Assembly (NCBI GenBank): GCA_964573995.1
Contig: CAZNLH010000007.1
Coordinates: 1-64,000, forward strand
Direction of reading: 5' to 3'
Origin: CAZNLH01 sp964573995
GTDB lineage: Bacteria > Gemmatimonadota > CAZMKB01 > CAZNLH01
DNA: 64,000 nt
Position numbers and translations under genes: made by a program. The number at the start of each line of letters is the position of its first letter. Position 1 is the first letter of the stretch. This document shows, one piece after another, positions 36,465 to 45,425 of the stretch. The notes under the pieces are model-generated. The model was not told where the DNA came from. It worked only from the letters and a program-made list of their open reading frames with translations, and made no database searches.

Positions 36465-39239
36465 TCACCGGTCGGCCCTTTTCAATGAATGGAGATCGTT
36501 GTCGACGGGCCCGGCGACAGCCACGGAAAGATTACCAGGATCGAGATACTCGCGGGCCACGCGCCGGATATCCTCGACGGTCGTGCCAGAGACATGGCTT
36601 GAAAATTCCTGGAGGAAGTCGAGGCCCAGGGAATAGAACTCGATATCGGACAGGAGATCGGCCAGGCCCTTGTTTTCCTCCATTCCCATCGAGATCGACC
36701 CGAGGACATTCTGCTTGGACCTGCCGAGTTCCTCCTCGGTAGGGCCATCTTCCGAGAACTTCTTTACTTCCCCGGTAATCGTGCTTATCGTCTCCTCTAC
36801 GACCTCCGGCGCCACGCCGGCACTCACCTCGAACGGGAACCGCCCGATCCCGCCGTCGAATGTGCCGTAGATGGAATACGCGAAACCCATCTCCTCCCGA
36901 ACCCTCTCACCCAGGCGTCCCCCGACCCCGAACTCCCCCAGGATGTTATTCATGACCTGGACCGCGGCATAATCCGGGTTGCTGCGATCTATGCCGAGGT
37001 GCCCCATCGAAATGGCCACCTGGGTCTTATCTTCCATCGTAACAACAGACCTATCGGGACCTTCATGGACCTTCACCGCCGGGATCTTATAGACAGCCGG
37101 CCCCTCCGGGCCCGTCCACCCACCAAAGACCTCCCTGGCTTCCTCGACGACCTCCGTCGGCGAAAGGTCGCCGACAACTGCAATGGAGGTGTTGGTCGGG
37201 TAATAGTACTCCCCATGGAAGGCCCTCACATCGTCAACTCCCAGCCGATCGACATCCTCCTCAGTCCCGAGGACCAGCCGAACGTATGGATGGCCTGCAG
37301 GATAGATCATCTTTCTCAGGGCCAAGTCGGCCTGCCACCCTTCATCGGCTTCTTCTTCCCTGATCTTCACCACCTGTTCCCCCTTCAACCTCTTCAAGGC
37401 CTCACCGGGAAAACGCGGATACATCACAATCTCTCCAAGGATACGCATCACTTCATCCATGTTTTCTTTCAGGAGATCGATGTCGATCGTTGCCTTGTCC
37501 CTGTCGACATCCACGCTGACCTCTGTCCCTCCAAAGTCGATCTTCCTGGCGAGTTCAGCACCGCTCAATTCCCCGGCTCCCTCGAGGAGATAACTCGACG
37601 TCAGGGCCGCAAGGCCCCCCTTACCTTCAGGATCGGCCGCTGAACCCGCCCGGATGGTCGCCTTGATATGGACGGACGGACCAATAGAATTCCTCAGGGC
37701 GAGCACTGCGAGCCCATTGGGAAGGACCTCCCTGTGGGGCCTTATCCTGGAAAAGTCGGGGGGGGTGATCGCAACCTCCCCGCGGGAGAAATCCTCATGG
37801 TCTCCCTTTGTCCTGAACGCGGCGATGGGAGATCTCCGGTCACCGCTATCGGGGGCCCCTGCCTCTTCCTCCGGTGTCGCTCCCACGGGCAGAAACCATC
37901 CGGTGGTGCGGTTGCTTGGAGATAGGTACTTCCCCGCCACCCTCATTACCTCTTCCGCTGTGACGGAGCCCACCAGTTTCGGAAAATCGGCGAGATAACC
38001 GTACCTGAATATCGTCGAGAAGAAACCGAGTTGGTGGGCCTGTTCCGTCACACTATCGCTGTCGTACACGTATCTCGCAAGGACCTGGTTCTTCGCTCTC
38101 TGCAACTCCTCCTCGCCGAGTGAATTCTCCCTCAGGGTCTCCACTACTTCTGCGAGGGCGTCCTCGAGTTCCGCGCAAGAGACGCCATCGGCCCGGGATG
38201 CATAGATGTAAAAGAGCCAGGGATACTTGGTCGGTATGAGCAATGCCCCGGCGCTCGTGGCCAGCCCCTTTCTTATCAGAGAACTGTAAAGCACTGAACC
38301 CCTCGATGCGTTCTCGTACCAGTCGAGGTTCCACAGGTTGATGCTCTCGCCGCCCGCCAGTACCGAGTCCAGGATGAGCAGGGGAACGAAGTCATCATCG
38401 CTCACCGGCGGCGTATGGTAGGCCTCCATGAGGTATGCCGCGGGGCCGGGCTTGCGAATTACAACCCGCCTCTCGCCAAGTTGCTCGGGCTCGATCGTCC
38501 TGAGACCGCACGGCGTTGGACCCACCGGAATCCCCTTGAAATACTCCCAGATTTTCTCAAGCGCGTATTTCCTGTCGAAGTCCCCCACCACGACGAGCGT
38601 TGCGTTGTTCGGTATATAATAGGTATTGTAAAAGTTGAGGAGATCCCCACGCGATATGGTCTCAAGGTCGCTGATCCATCCAATCGTCGGCCAGCCGTAA
38701 GGATGGGCCTTGAACGCGGCCGCCGTGACATCGACATCGAGGACCTCCATCGGGTCGTTCTCTCCGCCACGAAATTCCGAGATAACGACCGTCCGTTCCT
38801 TCTCGAAGTCCCCGGGATCAAGGCGACTCTTCCACATACGCTCCGCCTCGAGCCTTAGCGCAGCCCCCAGACCACCGCTGGGAATCGTTTCGAAATATGC
38901 GGTTTCATCCACCCAGGTGTAACCGTTCCAGTTACCCCCCATCGCGTCTATAAGACCCTTCATCTCCTCACGGCTGATCCCCTCGGTCCCCCTGAAATTC
39001 ATGTGCTCCATGAGATGCGCTATCCCCGTAATGCCCGGCCGTTCGTTACGAGATCCCACATTGTACCAGCACCACACACTTACGATCGGGGACGTATGCA
39101 CCTCCTTCAGGAGCACACGCAATCCGTTGGGCAGTACCTGTTCTTCCACATCTCTGCCCCATCCGAGCAGGAGCGGGACCTGCAAGAAGATAAGGACCAC
39201 GGTGAACAGTAGTGTCCGGAAGGCACCTTCGTTCTTCAT
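36465..39239 (-). CDS. Secreted or periplasmic M16-family zinc peptidase, two-unit
   Basis: 924 residues with an N-terminal signal (LLFTVVLIFLQVPLLLG). Two M16 halves are joined: the active half has HLMEHMNFRGT, an HxxEH inverted zinc motif at about residue 76, plus a downstream Glu in the ETAYFETIP region; the second half (from about 500) keeps the fold (LPNGLAVLALRN, EGAGELSGAEL) but lacks HxxEH, as usual. Similar to pitrilysin/PqqL-type oligopeptidases. Length and order are normal. It is the first gene of the twelve-gene run, 63 bases after the predicted transcript start. Confidence 0.92.
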   Translation of the reverse strand: MKNEGAFRTLLFTVVLIFLQVPLLLGWGRDVEEQVLPNGLRVLLKEVHTSPIVSVWCWYNVGSRNERPGITGIAHLMEHMNFRGTEGISREEMKGLIDAMGGNWNGYTWVDETAYFETIPSGGLGAALRLEAERMWKSRLDPGDFEKERTVVISEFRGGENDPMEVLDVDVTAAAFKAHPYGWPTIGWISDLETISRGDLLNFYNTYYIPNNATLVVVGDFDRKYALEKIWEYFKGIPVGPTPCGLRTIEPEQLGERRVVIRKPGPAAYLMEAYHTPPVSDDDFVPLLILDSVLAGGESINLWNLDWYENASRGSVLYSSLIRKGLATSAGALLIPTKYPWLFYIYASRADGVSCAELEDALAEVVETLRENSLGEEELQRAKNQVLARYVYDSDSVTEQAHQLGFFSTIFRYGYLADFPKLVGSVTAEEVMRVAGKYLSPSNRTTGWFLPVGATPEEEAGAPDSGDRRSPIAAFRTKGDHEDFSRGEVAITPPDFSRIRPHREVLPNGLAVLALRNSIGPSVHIKATIRAGSAADPEGKGGLAALTSSYLLEGAGELSGAELARKIDFGGTEVSVDVDRDKATIDIDLLKENMDEVMRILGEIVMYPRFPGEALKRLKGEQVVKIREEEADEGWQADLALRKMIYPAGHPYVRLVLGTEEDVDRLGVDDVRAFHGEYYYPTNTSIAVVGDLSPTEVVEEAREVFGGWTGPEGPAVYKIPAVKVHEGPDRSVVTMEDKTQVAISMGHLGIDRSNPDYAAVQVMNNILGEFGVGGRLGERVREEMGFAYSIYGTFDGGIGRFPFEVSAGVAPEVVEETISTITGEVKKFSEDGPTEEELGRSKQNVLGSISMGMEENKGLADLLSDIEFYSLGLDFLQEFSSHVSGTTVEDIRRVAREYLDPGNLSVAVAGPVDNDLHSLKRADR

Positions 39240-39308
39240 CTTTCCTCATACCGAAGGCGGCGCGGCCTCATGCGATTCATGCGCCGGCCCGCGCGAAGTG
39301 AATTTTAT

Positions 39309-39337
39309 AGTTTACCGCCAGGCTCCCGACGTGTCAA
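39309..39337 (-). promoter_or_regulatory. Promoter of the twelve-gene minus-strand operon
   Basis: On the minus strand TTGACA (39337-39332), 17-base spacer, TAAACT (39314-39309). The start is predicted near 39302. It partly overlaps the 3' end region of the next upstream gene, which ends at 39344. Confidence 0.75.
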
Positions 39338-39343
39338 GCGGAT

Positions 39344-39979
39344 TCAACCCCCCTCCAGGACCTGCCCGATCAACTCCTCCGCCCGCTTGATCTCCTTCCA
39401 CCTTGCGCGCTTCAGGATGTCGGATACGGCCTGCTGGGTAATCCCCAACCTCTCGGCGACGGCCGCCTGTCTGCCCATCTCCTTGTAAAGGCGGATGACG
39501 TTGTTCTGATGTTGGCTCCACATACTACGGAAGACATGTACGAGTGACGCCAATTCGCTCAAGACTTCATTGAATGCCACTTCGTCATCCAGTCCGAAGA
39601 TGTAACACCATCCCGCTGACCTCGCCTTTCCAAGGAGCAGCCTGGCCCGTTCTCCGGCACGGCTGAACCAGGCTCCCTCAGGCTCTATGTCACCGGGTTT
39701 GCTGACCTTGTCGTTTACAATGGCGAAACGAACCCAGGCGGGATGAAGTTCCTCGTTGAACGTGGCGCATGCCCTGTAACAAGTCCCCGCTCTCTTCAAC
39801 AGACCGAATATCTCCCCGTGCTCGCGCCTGAGAACGGGGGGAATGAAAAAATCTCCCCGATAATGCCTGTAGAGGTGACCGACCAGCCATTGAGCCTTGT
39901 CATAGATCCAGTCGGCATCGACACTAACAGGAGGCTCCACGAATTGCCCGAGGAAGATAGTGATCGGCTCACTATTCAT
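39344..39979 (-). CDS. HTH protein, SatD-like, apparently leaderless
   Basis: 211 residues. No enzymatic family is recognised. The last 60 residues carry a sigma70-region-4-like helix-turn-helix (GRQAAVAERLGITQQAVSDILKRARW). The N-terminal 140 residues (SVDADWIYDKAQWLVGHLYRHY, RAGTCYRACATFNEELHPAWVRFAI) resemble the sensing part of SatD-like regulators, but this is a weak guess. The ATG has no ribosome site. A -10-like TATTAT lies 9-14 bases upstream, so the mRNA may begin at or next to the ATG. Two inverted repeats flank the promoter, suggesting autoregulation. Confidence 0.7.
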   Translation of the reverse strand: MNSEPITIFLGQFVEPPVSVDADWIYDKAQWLVGHLYRHYRGDFFIPPVLRREHGEIFGLLKRAGTCYRACATFNEELHPAWVRFAIVNDKVSKPGDIEPEGAWFSRAGERARLLLGKARSAGWCYIFGLDDEVAFNEVLSELASLVHVFRSMWSQHQNNVIRLYKEMGRQAAVAERLGITQQAVSDILKRARWKEIKRAEELIGQVLEGG

Positions 39980-40031
39980 AGTGAGAGAATAATATGAAAA
40001 ACGTGATGATAAAACAAGGTATTAACCTTGT
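39969..40031 (-). promoter_or_regulatory. Promoter with two operator-like inverted repeats
   Basis: TCACTAT-TC-ATAGTGA (39969-39984) covers the start codon at 39979. ACAAGGT-ATTA-ACCTTGT (40014-40031) overlaps a weak -35 (rc of AAACAA, 40012-40017). The -10 on the minus strand is TATTAT (39993-39988). Read on the plus strand, the second repeat followed by ATTTTTT would also look like a terminator, but no rightward gene precedes it. Confidence 0.55.
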
Positions 40032-40092
40032 ATTTTTTCGGGATCGCAAGGACGGGAAGGGCGCATCATACCCCGCGGTGTTCTCCCTCAAC

Positions 40093-40725
40093 TCAATACG
40101 ACCTGGCAAGATAGGTTATCGCACCGAGTATGACGAGCACAACGCCGGTTACCCGCTTCTCATGTAGTTCGAGGTAGTCCCATCGCAGTCTCTCGAGCCC
40201 GTGAAGCCCAAGGTACACGAGCAGAAGCATGCCACTCATCGTTACTATCATATAGACCAAGGACACCCACATTATGGCAGACCATCCCATGCCGCCCACC
40301 GTAAAGTAATAGGCCTCGATCTCCAGGCAGGGGGACAGGAACATGGCAAGTGCCAGGGAGGCGATGATGGTGGACTTCGACCTTTTATCGGAACCGGACG
40401 GTGAGCCCTTTACCTCCTTGTGCGGGTGAGTGCGCCTGAGATCATTCCAGATGAAAACCAGCCCCAGGAGGACGAGTATGCCCGGCGACGCCACCCGCAT
40501 CAGGAACTGATAAGACGAGGAGAATCCTATGCCAACCAGCCCAACGACAATCCCCACGAGGATCGTGCCGGCAATATGGGCGCCTCCAGCCACGGCGGTG
40601 ACGAAAAGTGTCTCGCCTGTAGACCAGCGCTCGCCCCTCCCTATCGCCACGAAAGGTATCCAGTGACTCGGGAGCATCGCGTGCAACAGGCTCAATATCA
40701 GGGCCCCTGAGACTATCCGAATCAT
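40093..40725 (-). CDS. Six-helix membrane protein, possible transporter
   Basis: 210 residues, about six membrane helices. The opening (SLLHAMLPSHWIPFVAIGRGERW) with His in helix 1, the second helix (FVTAVAGGAHIAGTILVG) and a charged loop (THPHKEVKGSP) recall the RcnA/NicO/UreH-like group of exporters, whose helices carry His and acid residues. The resemblance is at motif level only, and no substrate can be named. Stands alone, between the HTH gene and the ATP synthase operon. Confidence 0.65.
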   Translation of the reverse strand: MIRIVSGALILSLLHAMLPSHWIPFVAIGRGERWSTGETLFVTAVAGGAHIAGTILVGIVVGLVGIGFSSSYQFLMRVASPGILVLLGLVFIWNDLRRTHPHKEVKGSPSGSDKRSKSTIIASLALAMFLSPCLEIEAYYFTVGGMGWSAIMWVSLVYMIVTMSGMLLLVYLGLHGLERLRWDYLELHEKRVTGVVLVILGAITYLARSY

Positions 40726-40906
40726 TCACGGAATCTCCGAAAACAGCGACCTCGTGGCCGGAAAGCGGCGCATTCGCCTCGCGCTGGCGCGACGTACAAG
40801 ACGGTATCGATTACCTATGATGGAGATAGAGCGGAGAAAAGTCAAGATAATCCCTTAAAGCGGCACAACGGCTTATTTATTAGGTGCATGTGCATGCCCC
40901 TTTACC

Positions 40907-40935
40907 TTGATTTTTTCAAAGTAATTTATTATCTT
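40907..40935 (+). promoter_or_regulatory. Promoter of the ATP synthase operon
   Basis: TTGATT (40907-40912), 17-base spacer, TATCTT (40930-40935), giving a start near 40942 and almost no leader before the first gene. Confidence 0.55.
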
Positions 40936-40954
40936 CATTGTCTTTGTAAATTCA

Positions 40955-41197
40955 CTGAAGCCGGATTGGGGGCTCAAGACGGCCAGGAAGAAGGTACAGG
41001 CCTTCGGTACTTACGCAGGACTTGGGATCCAATTGGGAGGATCCGTGCTTGTCTTCTTCTTCCTGGGCTATTACCTGGACGGTTACCTGGGGACCCTTCC
41101 GCTCTTCACAATTCTGGGGACCTTTATAGGAGCGGGCGCTGCCATATACAGCATATATAAAAAGGTATTTCCCGACGACCAGGACAAGAAGGGGTGA
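40955..41197 (+). CDS. atpZ: AtpZ/AtpI-type small membrane protein, start uncertain
   Basis: Two-helix protein that precedes many F1Fo operons and helps c-ring assembly or Mg uptake. The core VQAFGTYAGLGIQLGGSVLVFFFLGYYLDGY...GTFIGAGAAIYSIYKKVF is typical. The reading frame is open from 40925 but has no ATG, GTG or TTG before the core. Either CTG (40955) is used, or one base is extra in the G5 run at 40968-40972: with four G a TTG start at 40966 would read MGLKTARKK in frame. The stop is at 41195-41197, eight bases before the next gene. Confidence 0.8.
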   Translation: MKPDWGLKTARKKVQAFGTYAGLGIQLGGSVLVFFFLGYYLDGYLGTLPLFTILGTFIGAGAAIYSIYKKVFPDDQDKKG

Positions 41198-41204
41198 TCT
41201 TCCC

Positions 41205-41609
41205 TTGAAGGACATTAGCGGGAAGTTCATCAGGAGGGCCGTCTTGCTAACGGTCGGCATCATAGCGCTGGTCTACTACCCGGCGATGTGGTGGCTGGGA
41301 GATGACGCCGTCCGCAGCCTCATAATCGGGGCAAGCATCAGCGCCCTCGTCATGTCGATCAGTTTTGCATCCCTGGTCTGGTCATTCGACAAATCGAATC
41401 AAACGTTCATGACCACGTATGCCGTGGGGTTCCTCGGGAGGATGCTGGTCCTCGGAGGTTCAGTCCTGATAATCAGCAGGATAGACAGCCTGAACCTGAT
41501 AGCGGGTTCCCTGGCCATTTTATTCGTATATCTCGTTCTGACCGGACTGGAGATCAAGTACATCCAGTCGTACCGACCATTCCAACGGATCGGTGACGGA
41601 GGGAGATAG
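41205..41609 (+). CDS. atpI: ATP synthase subunit I-like protein
   Basis: 134 residues, four hydrophobic helices (AVLLTVGIIALVYYPAMWWL, SLIIGASISALVMSISFASLVW, TYAVGFLGRMLVLGGSVLII, LIAGSLAILFVYLVLTGLEI). The position between atpZ and atpB and the topology fit AtpI, which aids c-ring assembly; sequence conservation in this family is low. The start is TTG at 41205 (no ATG nearby). Its stop is two bases from the atpB start. Confidence 0.75.
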   Translation: MKDISGKFIRRAVLLTVGIIALVYYPAMWWLGDDAVRSLIIGASISALVMSISFASLVWSFDKSNQTFMTTYAVGFLGRMLVLGGSVLIISRIDSLNLIAGSLAILFVYLVLTGLEIKYIQSYRPFQRIGDGGR

Positions 41610-41611
41610 GA

Positions 41612-42469
41612 TTGATTCAACACGCTGATATCGATACCACCATGCTCGGCCACGCCGGAGAAGATCCCGGCGCAATTGTCACCGAGGCACTCCACCATGT
41701 GCAAGATTCCAATACCCTGGAACTGTTCGGTTACAACATCAACCTGCCTCACCTGAGCCTGATGGGCTTCGACATCTCGATCACCAAGCACGTGGTAATG
41801 ATGTGGATATCAGCCGCCCTGCTGATCGTCATCTTCTGCCTCTATTCAAGGAGAAAGGGTGCCTCCCCGAAGGGCCACTTCATCAACTTCTTTGAACTCT
41901 TCATCGTCTACATCAGGGACGAGATGGTCTACAAGATCATGGGGGAAGAAATCGGCAGGAGTTGGTTGCCGTTCTTCCTGACCCAGTTCTTCTTTATCCT
42001 GTTTTGCAACCTACTTGGCCTGGTCCCCTTCGCCGCCACACCGACAGGGAACCTGGCAGTGACCGGTTCACTGGCTGTAATCACCCTCTTTCTGATCCAG
42101 GTCGGGGGGATGATGGAACAGGGAGCGATTACCTACATCAGGAATATCGTCCCGCCCGGCGTGCCGCTATGGCTTTATCCAATAATGATACCCGTCGAGA
42201 TAATGGGGCACTTCACCAAGACGTTCGCCCTGACGATTCGACTCTTCGCGAACATGACCGCGGGCCATATCGTGATGCTGAGCCTCTTTAGCCTGATATT
42301 CATATTCAAGGGCTTCGGGCCGATCGTGGCATATTCCATATCCGGACCCGTACTCTTCTTCGTACTGTTCATAAGTCTCTTGGAGATCTTCGTGGCCTTG
42401 ATCCAGGCATATATATTCACTTTTCTATCGATTCTCTTCATCGGCGCGGCACTGCAACCGGAACATTGA
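41612..42469 (+). CDS. atpB: ATP synthase Fo subunit a
   Basis: Stator subunit that forms the two half-channels for H+ beside the c-ring. 285 residues, five to six helices. The essential Arg is in TLTIRLFANMTAGH-type sequence (here FALTIRLFANMTAGHIVML, about residue 209). LLGLVPFAATPTGNLAVTGSL is typical of bacterial subunit a. The start is TTG at 41612 after GGAGGGAGATA; the N-terminal 40 residues (MIQHADIDTTMLG) are longer than usual and an internal ATG is possible. Confidence 0.93.
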   Translation: MIQHADIDTTMLGHAGEDPGAIVTEALHHVQDSNTLELFGYNINLPHLSLMGFDISITKHVVMMWISAALLIVIFCLYSRRKGASPKGHFINFFELFIVYIRDEMVYKIMGEEIGRSWLPFFLTQFFFILFCNLLGLVPFAATPTGNLAVTGSLAVITLFLIQVGGMMEQGAITYIRNIVPPGVPLWLYPIMIPVEIMGHFTKTFALTIRLFANMTAGHIVMLSLFSLIFIFKGFGPIVAYSISGPVLFFVLFISLLEIFVALIQAYIFTFLSILFIGAALQPEH

Positions 42470-42527
42470 AGAGCAAGCAGACGGCCCGCATGAGAGGCAG
42501 AACCTTTATACGACAAGGAGGTAGTGA

Positions 42528-42749
42528 ATGGACCTGACATTCTTCGGCGCAGGCATGGGCGCGGCGTTCGCCGTGTTCGGGGCCGGATACGGCATCGGCA
42601 GGCTCTCGAGCAGCGCACTCGACGGTATCGCCCGCCAACCGGAGGCAGCCGGTGACCTCAGGGGGACAATGATCATCGCGGCGGCCCTCATCGAGGGGAT
42701 CGCTTTCATGGCGCTCGTCATCTGTCTCCTGCTCGTTCTTCTCAAGTAG
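42528..42749 (+). CDS. atpE: ATP synthase Fo subunit c
   Basis: 73-residue hairpin whose ring turns with ion flow. Helix 1 has the Gly-rich packing motif (FGAGYGIGRL), the loop has ARQPEA, and helix 2 carries the ion-binding Glu in AALIEGIAF. Compared with Na+-type c subunits, the helix-1 Gln is replaced by Ile, and the Ser/Thr after Glu is Gly, so I read this as proton-driven. AAGGAGG precedes the ATG by 7 bases, the best ribosome site of the operon, fitting the high c-subunit need. Confidence 0.95.
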   Translation: MDLTFFGAGMGAAFAVFGAGYGIGRLSSSALDGIARQPEAAGDLRGTMIIAAALIEGIAFMALVICLLLVLLK

Positions 42750-42809
42750 GAAACGGTTTCACGACGCGGGCGGTCAAGTAAATGCCCGCAACAGTTCTCG
42801 GAGGGATAA

Positions 42810-43316
42810 ATGTCTCAGGAATTCAACATCCTGAACGTCAATCCTGGCCTGATATTCTGGACAATCGTAACCTTTGTCCTCCTGTTGGTAATCTTGAAGA
42901 AGTTTGCCTGGGGGCCCATACTGGAGGCCCTGGAGAAGAGAGAGAAGTCCATCAGGGGATCTCTTGACGAGGCATCCCGGGCAAGGGAAGAGTCGCGGCA
43001 TCTGCTGGAGGAGTACAATCGGAAACTGCAGCAGGTCGGGGCGGAGGCAAAGAAGATACTCGACGAGGGCAGGAACATGGGAGAGAAGATGAAGCGGGAT
43101 ATCCTGGCCAAGGCCAAGGAAGAGGCGGAAGAGATCATCCAAAGGGGTAAGCAGGAACTGCACCTGGAACGAGACAAGGCCATCAGCGAGATACGAAGGC
43201 ACGCCGTGGATCTCTCATTGTCGGCCGCTTCGCGAGTCGTCGAGAAGACACTTACCGAAGAAGATCACAAGCAGATCGTCCTCGAGGCGATCAATGATTT
43301 CGAAGAGATCAAATGA
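42810..43316 (+). CDS. atpF: ATP synthase Fo subunit b
   Basis: Peripheral stalk protein, 168 residues: one N-terminal membrane helix (LIFWTIVTFVLLLVILKKFAWGPIL), then a long charged coiled coil (EALEKREKSIRGSLDEASRAREES) ending in VDLSLSAASRVVEKTLTEEDH, which contacts delta. Typical length. Overlaps atpH by four bases. Confidence 0.95.
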   Translation: MSQEFNILNVNPGLIFWTIVTFVLLLVILKKFAWGPILEALEKREKSIRGSLDEASRAREESRHLLEEYNRKLQQVGAEAKKILDEGRNMGEKMKRDILAKAKEEAEEIIQRGKQELHLERDKAISEIRRHAVDLSLSAASRVVEKTLTEEDHKQIVLEAINDFEEIK

Positions 43317-43888
43317 TCGAAAGGACATTGATCAAGATTTACGCCAAGGCACTCTACCAACTGGCGGATGAGAAGGGTAGAGTGGACGAGGTATACGATG
43401 AACTTCGGGATCTGTCAACCCTCTTCAAGGATTCGAAGGAGTTGTACGCCTTGCTGACCTCTCCCAAGGTGGACCGTAAAGAGAAGAAACGGATCATACG
43501 CGATACCCTGGGACCAGTTTGTTCCCGGCTTACCGTGTACTTCCTCTTGACACTCATCGACAAGAACCGGGAGGTTCTTATCCCGTTTATGTCGGAAGAA
43601 TTCAAGGAGATCCTCGATGATGTCCACAACCGGATCGACGTCGAAGTGACGAGCGCCATCCGCTTGGAGGACGATATGCTCCGGCGCATCAAGGATGCCC
43701 TTTCCCGAGTCCTGCAGAAAGAGATAGTGCTCCAGCCGAGGGTGGACCCCGACATACTGGGCGGGATCATCGTCAGGGTGGAGGACACGGTGCTCGACAG
43801 CAGCCTAAAGGGCCGGATGGAGAGGCTCAGGGAACGGATGCTCGGAGAAGATAGGAGGAGAGTTACTGCAAATGAAGATTCGGCCTGA
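43313..43888 (+). CDS. atpH: ATP synthase F1 subunit delta
   Basis: Links the stalk to the top of F1. 191 residues: helical N-domain (IKIYAKALYQLADEKGRVDEVYDELRDLS) and the conserved C-domain strand (IRLEDDMLRRIKDALSRVLQKEIVL ... PDILGGIIVRVEDTVLDSSLKGRMERL). The last 17 bases overlap atpA in another frame. Confidence 0.94.
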   Translation: MIERTLIKIYAKALYQLADEKGRVDEVYDELRDLSTLFKDSKELYALLTSPKVDRKEKKRIIRDTLGPVCSRLTVYFLLTLIDKNREVLIPFMSEEFKEILDDVHNRIDVEVTSAIRLEDDMLRRIKDALSRVLQKEIVLQPRVDPDILGGIIVRVEDTVLDSSLKGRMERLRERMLGEDRRRVTANEDSA

Positions 43889-45410
43889 AGAAATCACTTC
43901 AGTCATCCGGAGAGAGATCGAGTCGTACGAGAAGGAACTCGACGTCGAGCAGGTCGGCACGATCCTGGAGGTCGGCGACGGCATCGCACGTATCTATGGC
44001 CTCAACCACACCATGGCAGGCGAGATGCTCGAATTCCCCCACAACGTATACGGCCTCGCCCTCAACCTGGAAGAGGATACAATAGGAGCGGTCATCCTCG
44101 GGGATTACCTGGAACTCAAGGAGGGCGATACAGTCAAGCGGACTGGCCGCGTTCTCGAGGCCGAAGTGGGAAAGGGCCTCCTGGGCCGCATCGTCGACCC
44201 CATGGGGAATCCCCTCGACGGCAAGGGGCCCATTAAGACCGAGTCCTTCCGGAAGATCGACGTCCGGGCACCTGGCGTCGTGGAACGCCAGCCGGTGAAA
44301 GAGCCGTTGCAGACCGGGCTGAAGGCCATCGACTCGATGATACCCATCGGACGCGGCCAGAGGGAACTCATCATCGGTGACCGGGGAACGGGAAAGACAG
44401 CCATCGCCATAGACACAATCATCAACCAGAAGGGCGAGGACGTAATCTGCGTCTACGTGGCGATCGGCCAGAAGGCATCTACTGTGGCCCGGGTCATGGA
44501 GGGGCTCAAGGAGCATGGAGCGATGGACTACACCATAATAGTTTCGGCGACTTCGGACAAGCCCGCCCCGCTCCAGTACATCGCCCCTTACGCGGGCTGC
44601 GCCATGGCGGAACACTTCATGTACGAACATAACATGGCTACCTTGTGTGTATATGACGACTTATCGAAGCACGCCCAGGCATACCGGCAACTGTCTCTCC
44701 TGCTGAGGAGACCACCCGGCCGTGAGGCATACCCCGGTGATATTTTCTATCTGCACTCCAGGCTGCTCGAAAGGGCCTCCAAGTTGTCCGAAGAGCGTGG
44801 AGGCGGGTCCCTGACGGCACTGCCGATCATCGAGACACAGGCCGGGGACGTATCCGCATATATCCCCACCAACGTGATCTCCATTACCGACGGGCAGATC
44901 TACCTGGTTTCCGACCTGTTCTACGCCGGGGTCAGGCCGGCGATCGACGTCGGGATCTCGGTCTCCCGGGTCGGCGGCAACGCCCAGAATCGTGCAATGA
45001 AAAAGGTCGCAGGGCGGCTGCGCCTCGACCTGGCACAGTACCGGGAACTCGAGGCATTCGCCCAGTTCGGCACCGAACTCGACAGGGCGAGCCAGCAACA
45101 GTTGGCCCGCGGCGAGCGGATGGTGGAGATACTGAAACAGGGACAGTACCAGCCAATGCCCGTAGAGGACCAGATACTGGTAATCTATGCAGGTACGAGG
45201 GGGTTCCTTGATGATTACCCGGTCGAGAAAATCAAGTCTTTCGAGGAAGAATTCCTCCGGTACATGAGGCAAGAACACGGCGGACTGGTTGAAGAACTGG
45301 CCGAGAAGAAGGATATCTCCGATGAGATGGAGGTGGAGTTGAACAAGGCCGTTGAGGTGTTCAGGGACAAAAAGATGAAGGCCATGTCACCAGCGGCAGT
45401 GGGAGGTTGA
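43872..45410 (+). CDS. atpA: ATP synthase F1 subunit alpha
   Basis: Non-catalytic nucleotide-binding subunit, 512 residues, normal length. Walker A GDRGTGKTAIAID, regulatory IGQKASTVARV, Walker B region LCVYDDLSKHAQAYRQLSLLLRRPPGREAYPGDIFYLHSRLLERA in parts, and the arginine-finger region ISVSRVGGNAQNRAMKK (catalytic Arg in SVSRVGG). C-terminal helical domain intact. It starts inside atpH, 17 bases before that gene's stop, which couples their translation. Confidence 0.97.
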   Translation: MKIRPEEITSVIRREIESYEKELDVEQVGTILEVGDGIARIYGLNHTMAGEMLEFPHNVYGLALNLEEDTIGAVILGDYLELKEGDTVKRTGRVLEAEVGKGLLGRIVDPMGNPLDGKGPIKTESFRKIDVRAPGVVERQPVKEPLQTGLKAIDSMIPIGRGQRELIIGDRGTGKTAIAIDTIINQKGEDVICVYVAIGQKASTVARVMEGLKEHGAMDYTIIVSATSDKPAPLQYIAPYAGCAMAEHFMYEHNMATLCVYDDLSKHAQAYRQLSLLLRRPPGREAYPGDIFYLHSRLLERASKLSEERGGGSLTALPIIETQAGDVSAYIPTNVISITDGQIYLVSDLFYAGVRPAIDVGISVSRVGGNAQNRAMKKVAGRLRLDLAQYRELEAFAQFGTELDRASQQQLARGERMVEILKQGQYQPMPVEDQILVIYAGTRGFLDDYPVEKIKSFEEEFLRYMRQEHGGLVEELAEKKDISDEMEVELNKAVEVFRDKKMKAMSPAAVGG

Positions 45411-45425
45411 GGAGAAGAAGAGGAA

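Noticed and set aside
42528..42749. Sodium-type c subunit
   Set aside because: The helix-1 Gln and the Ser/Thr after the ion-binding Glu are both missing; residues are proton type.
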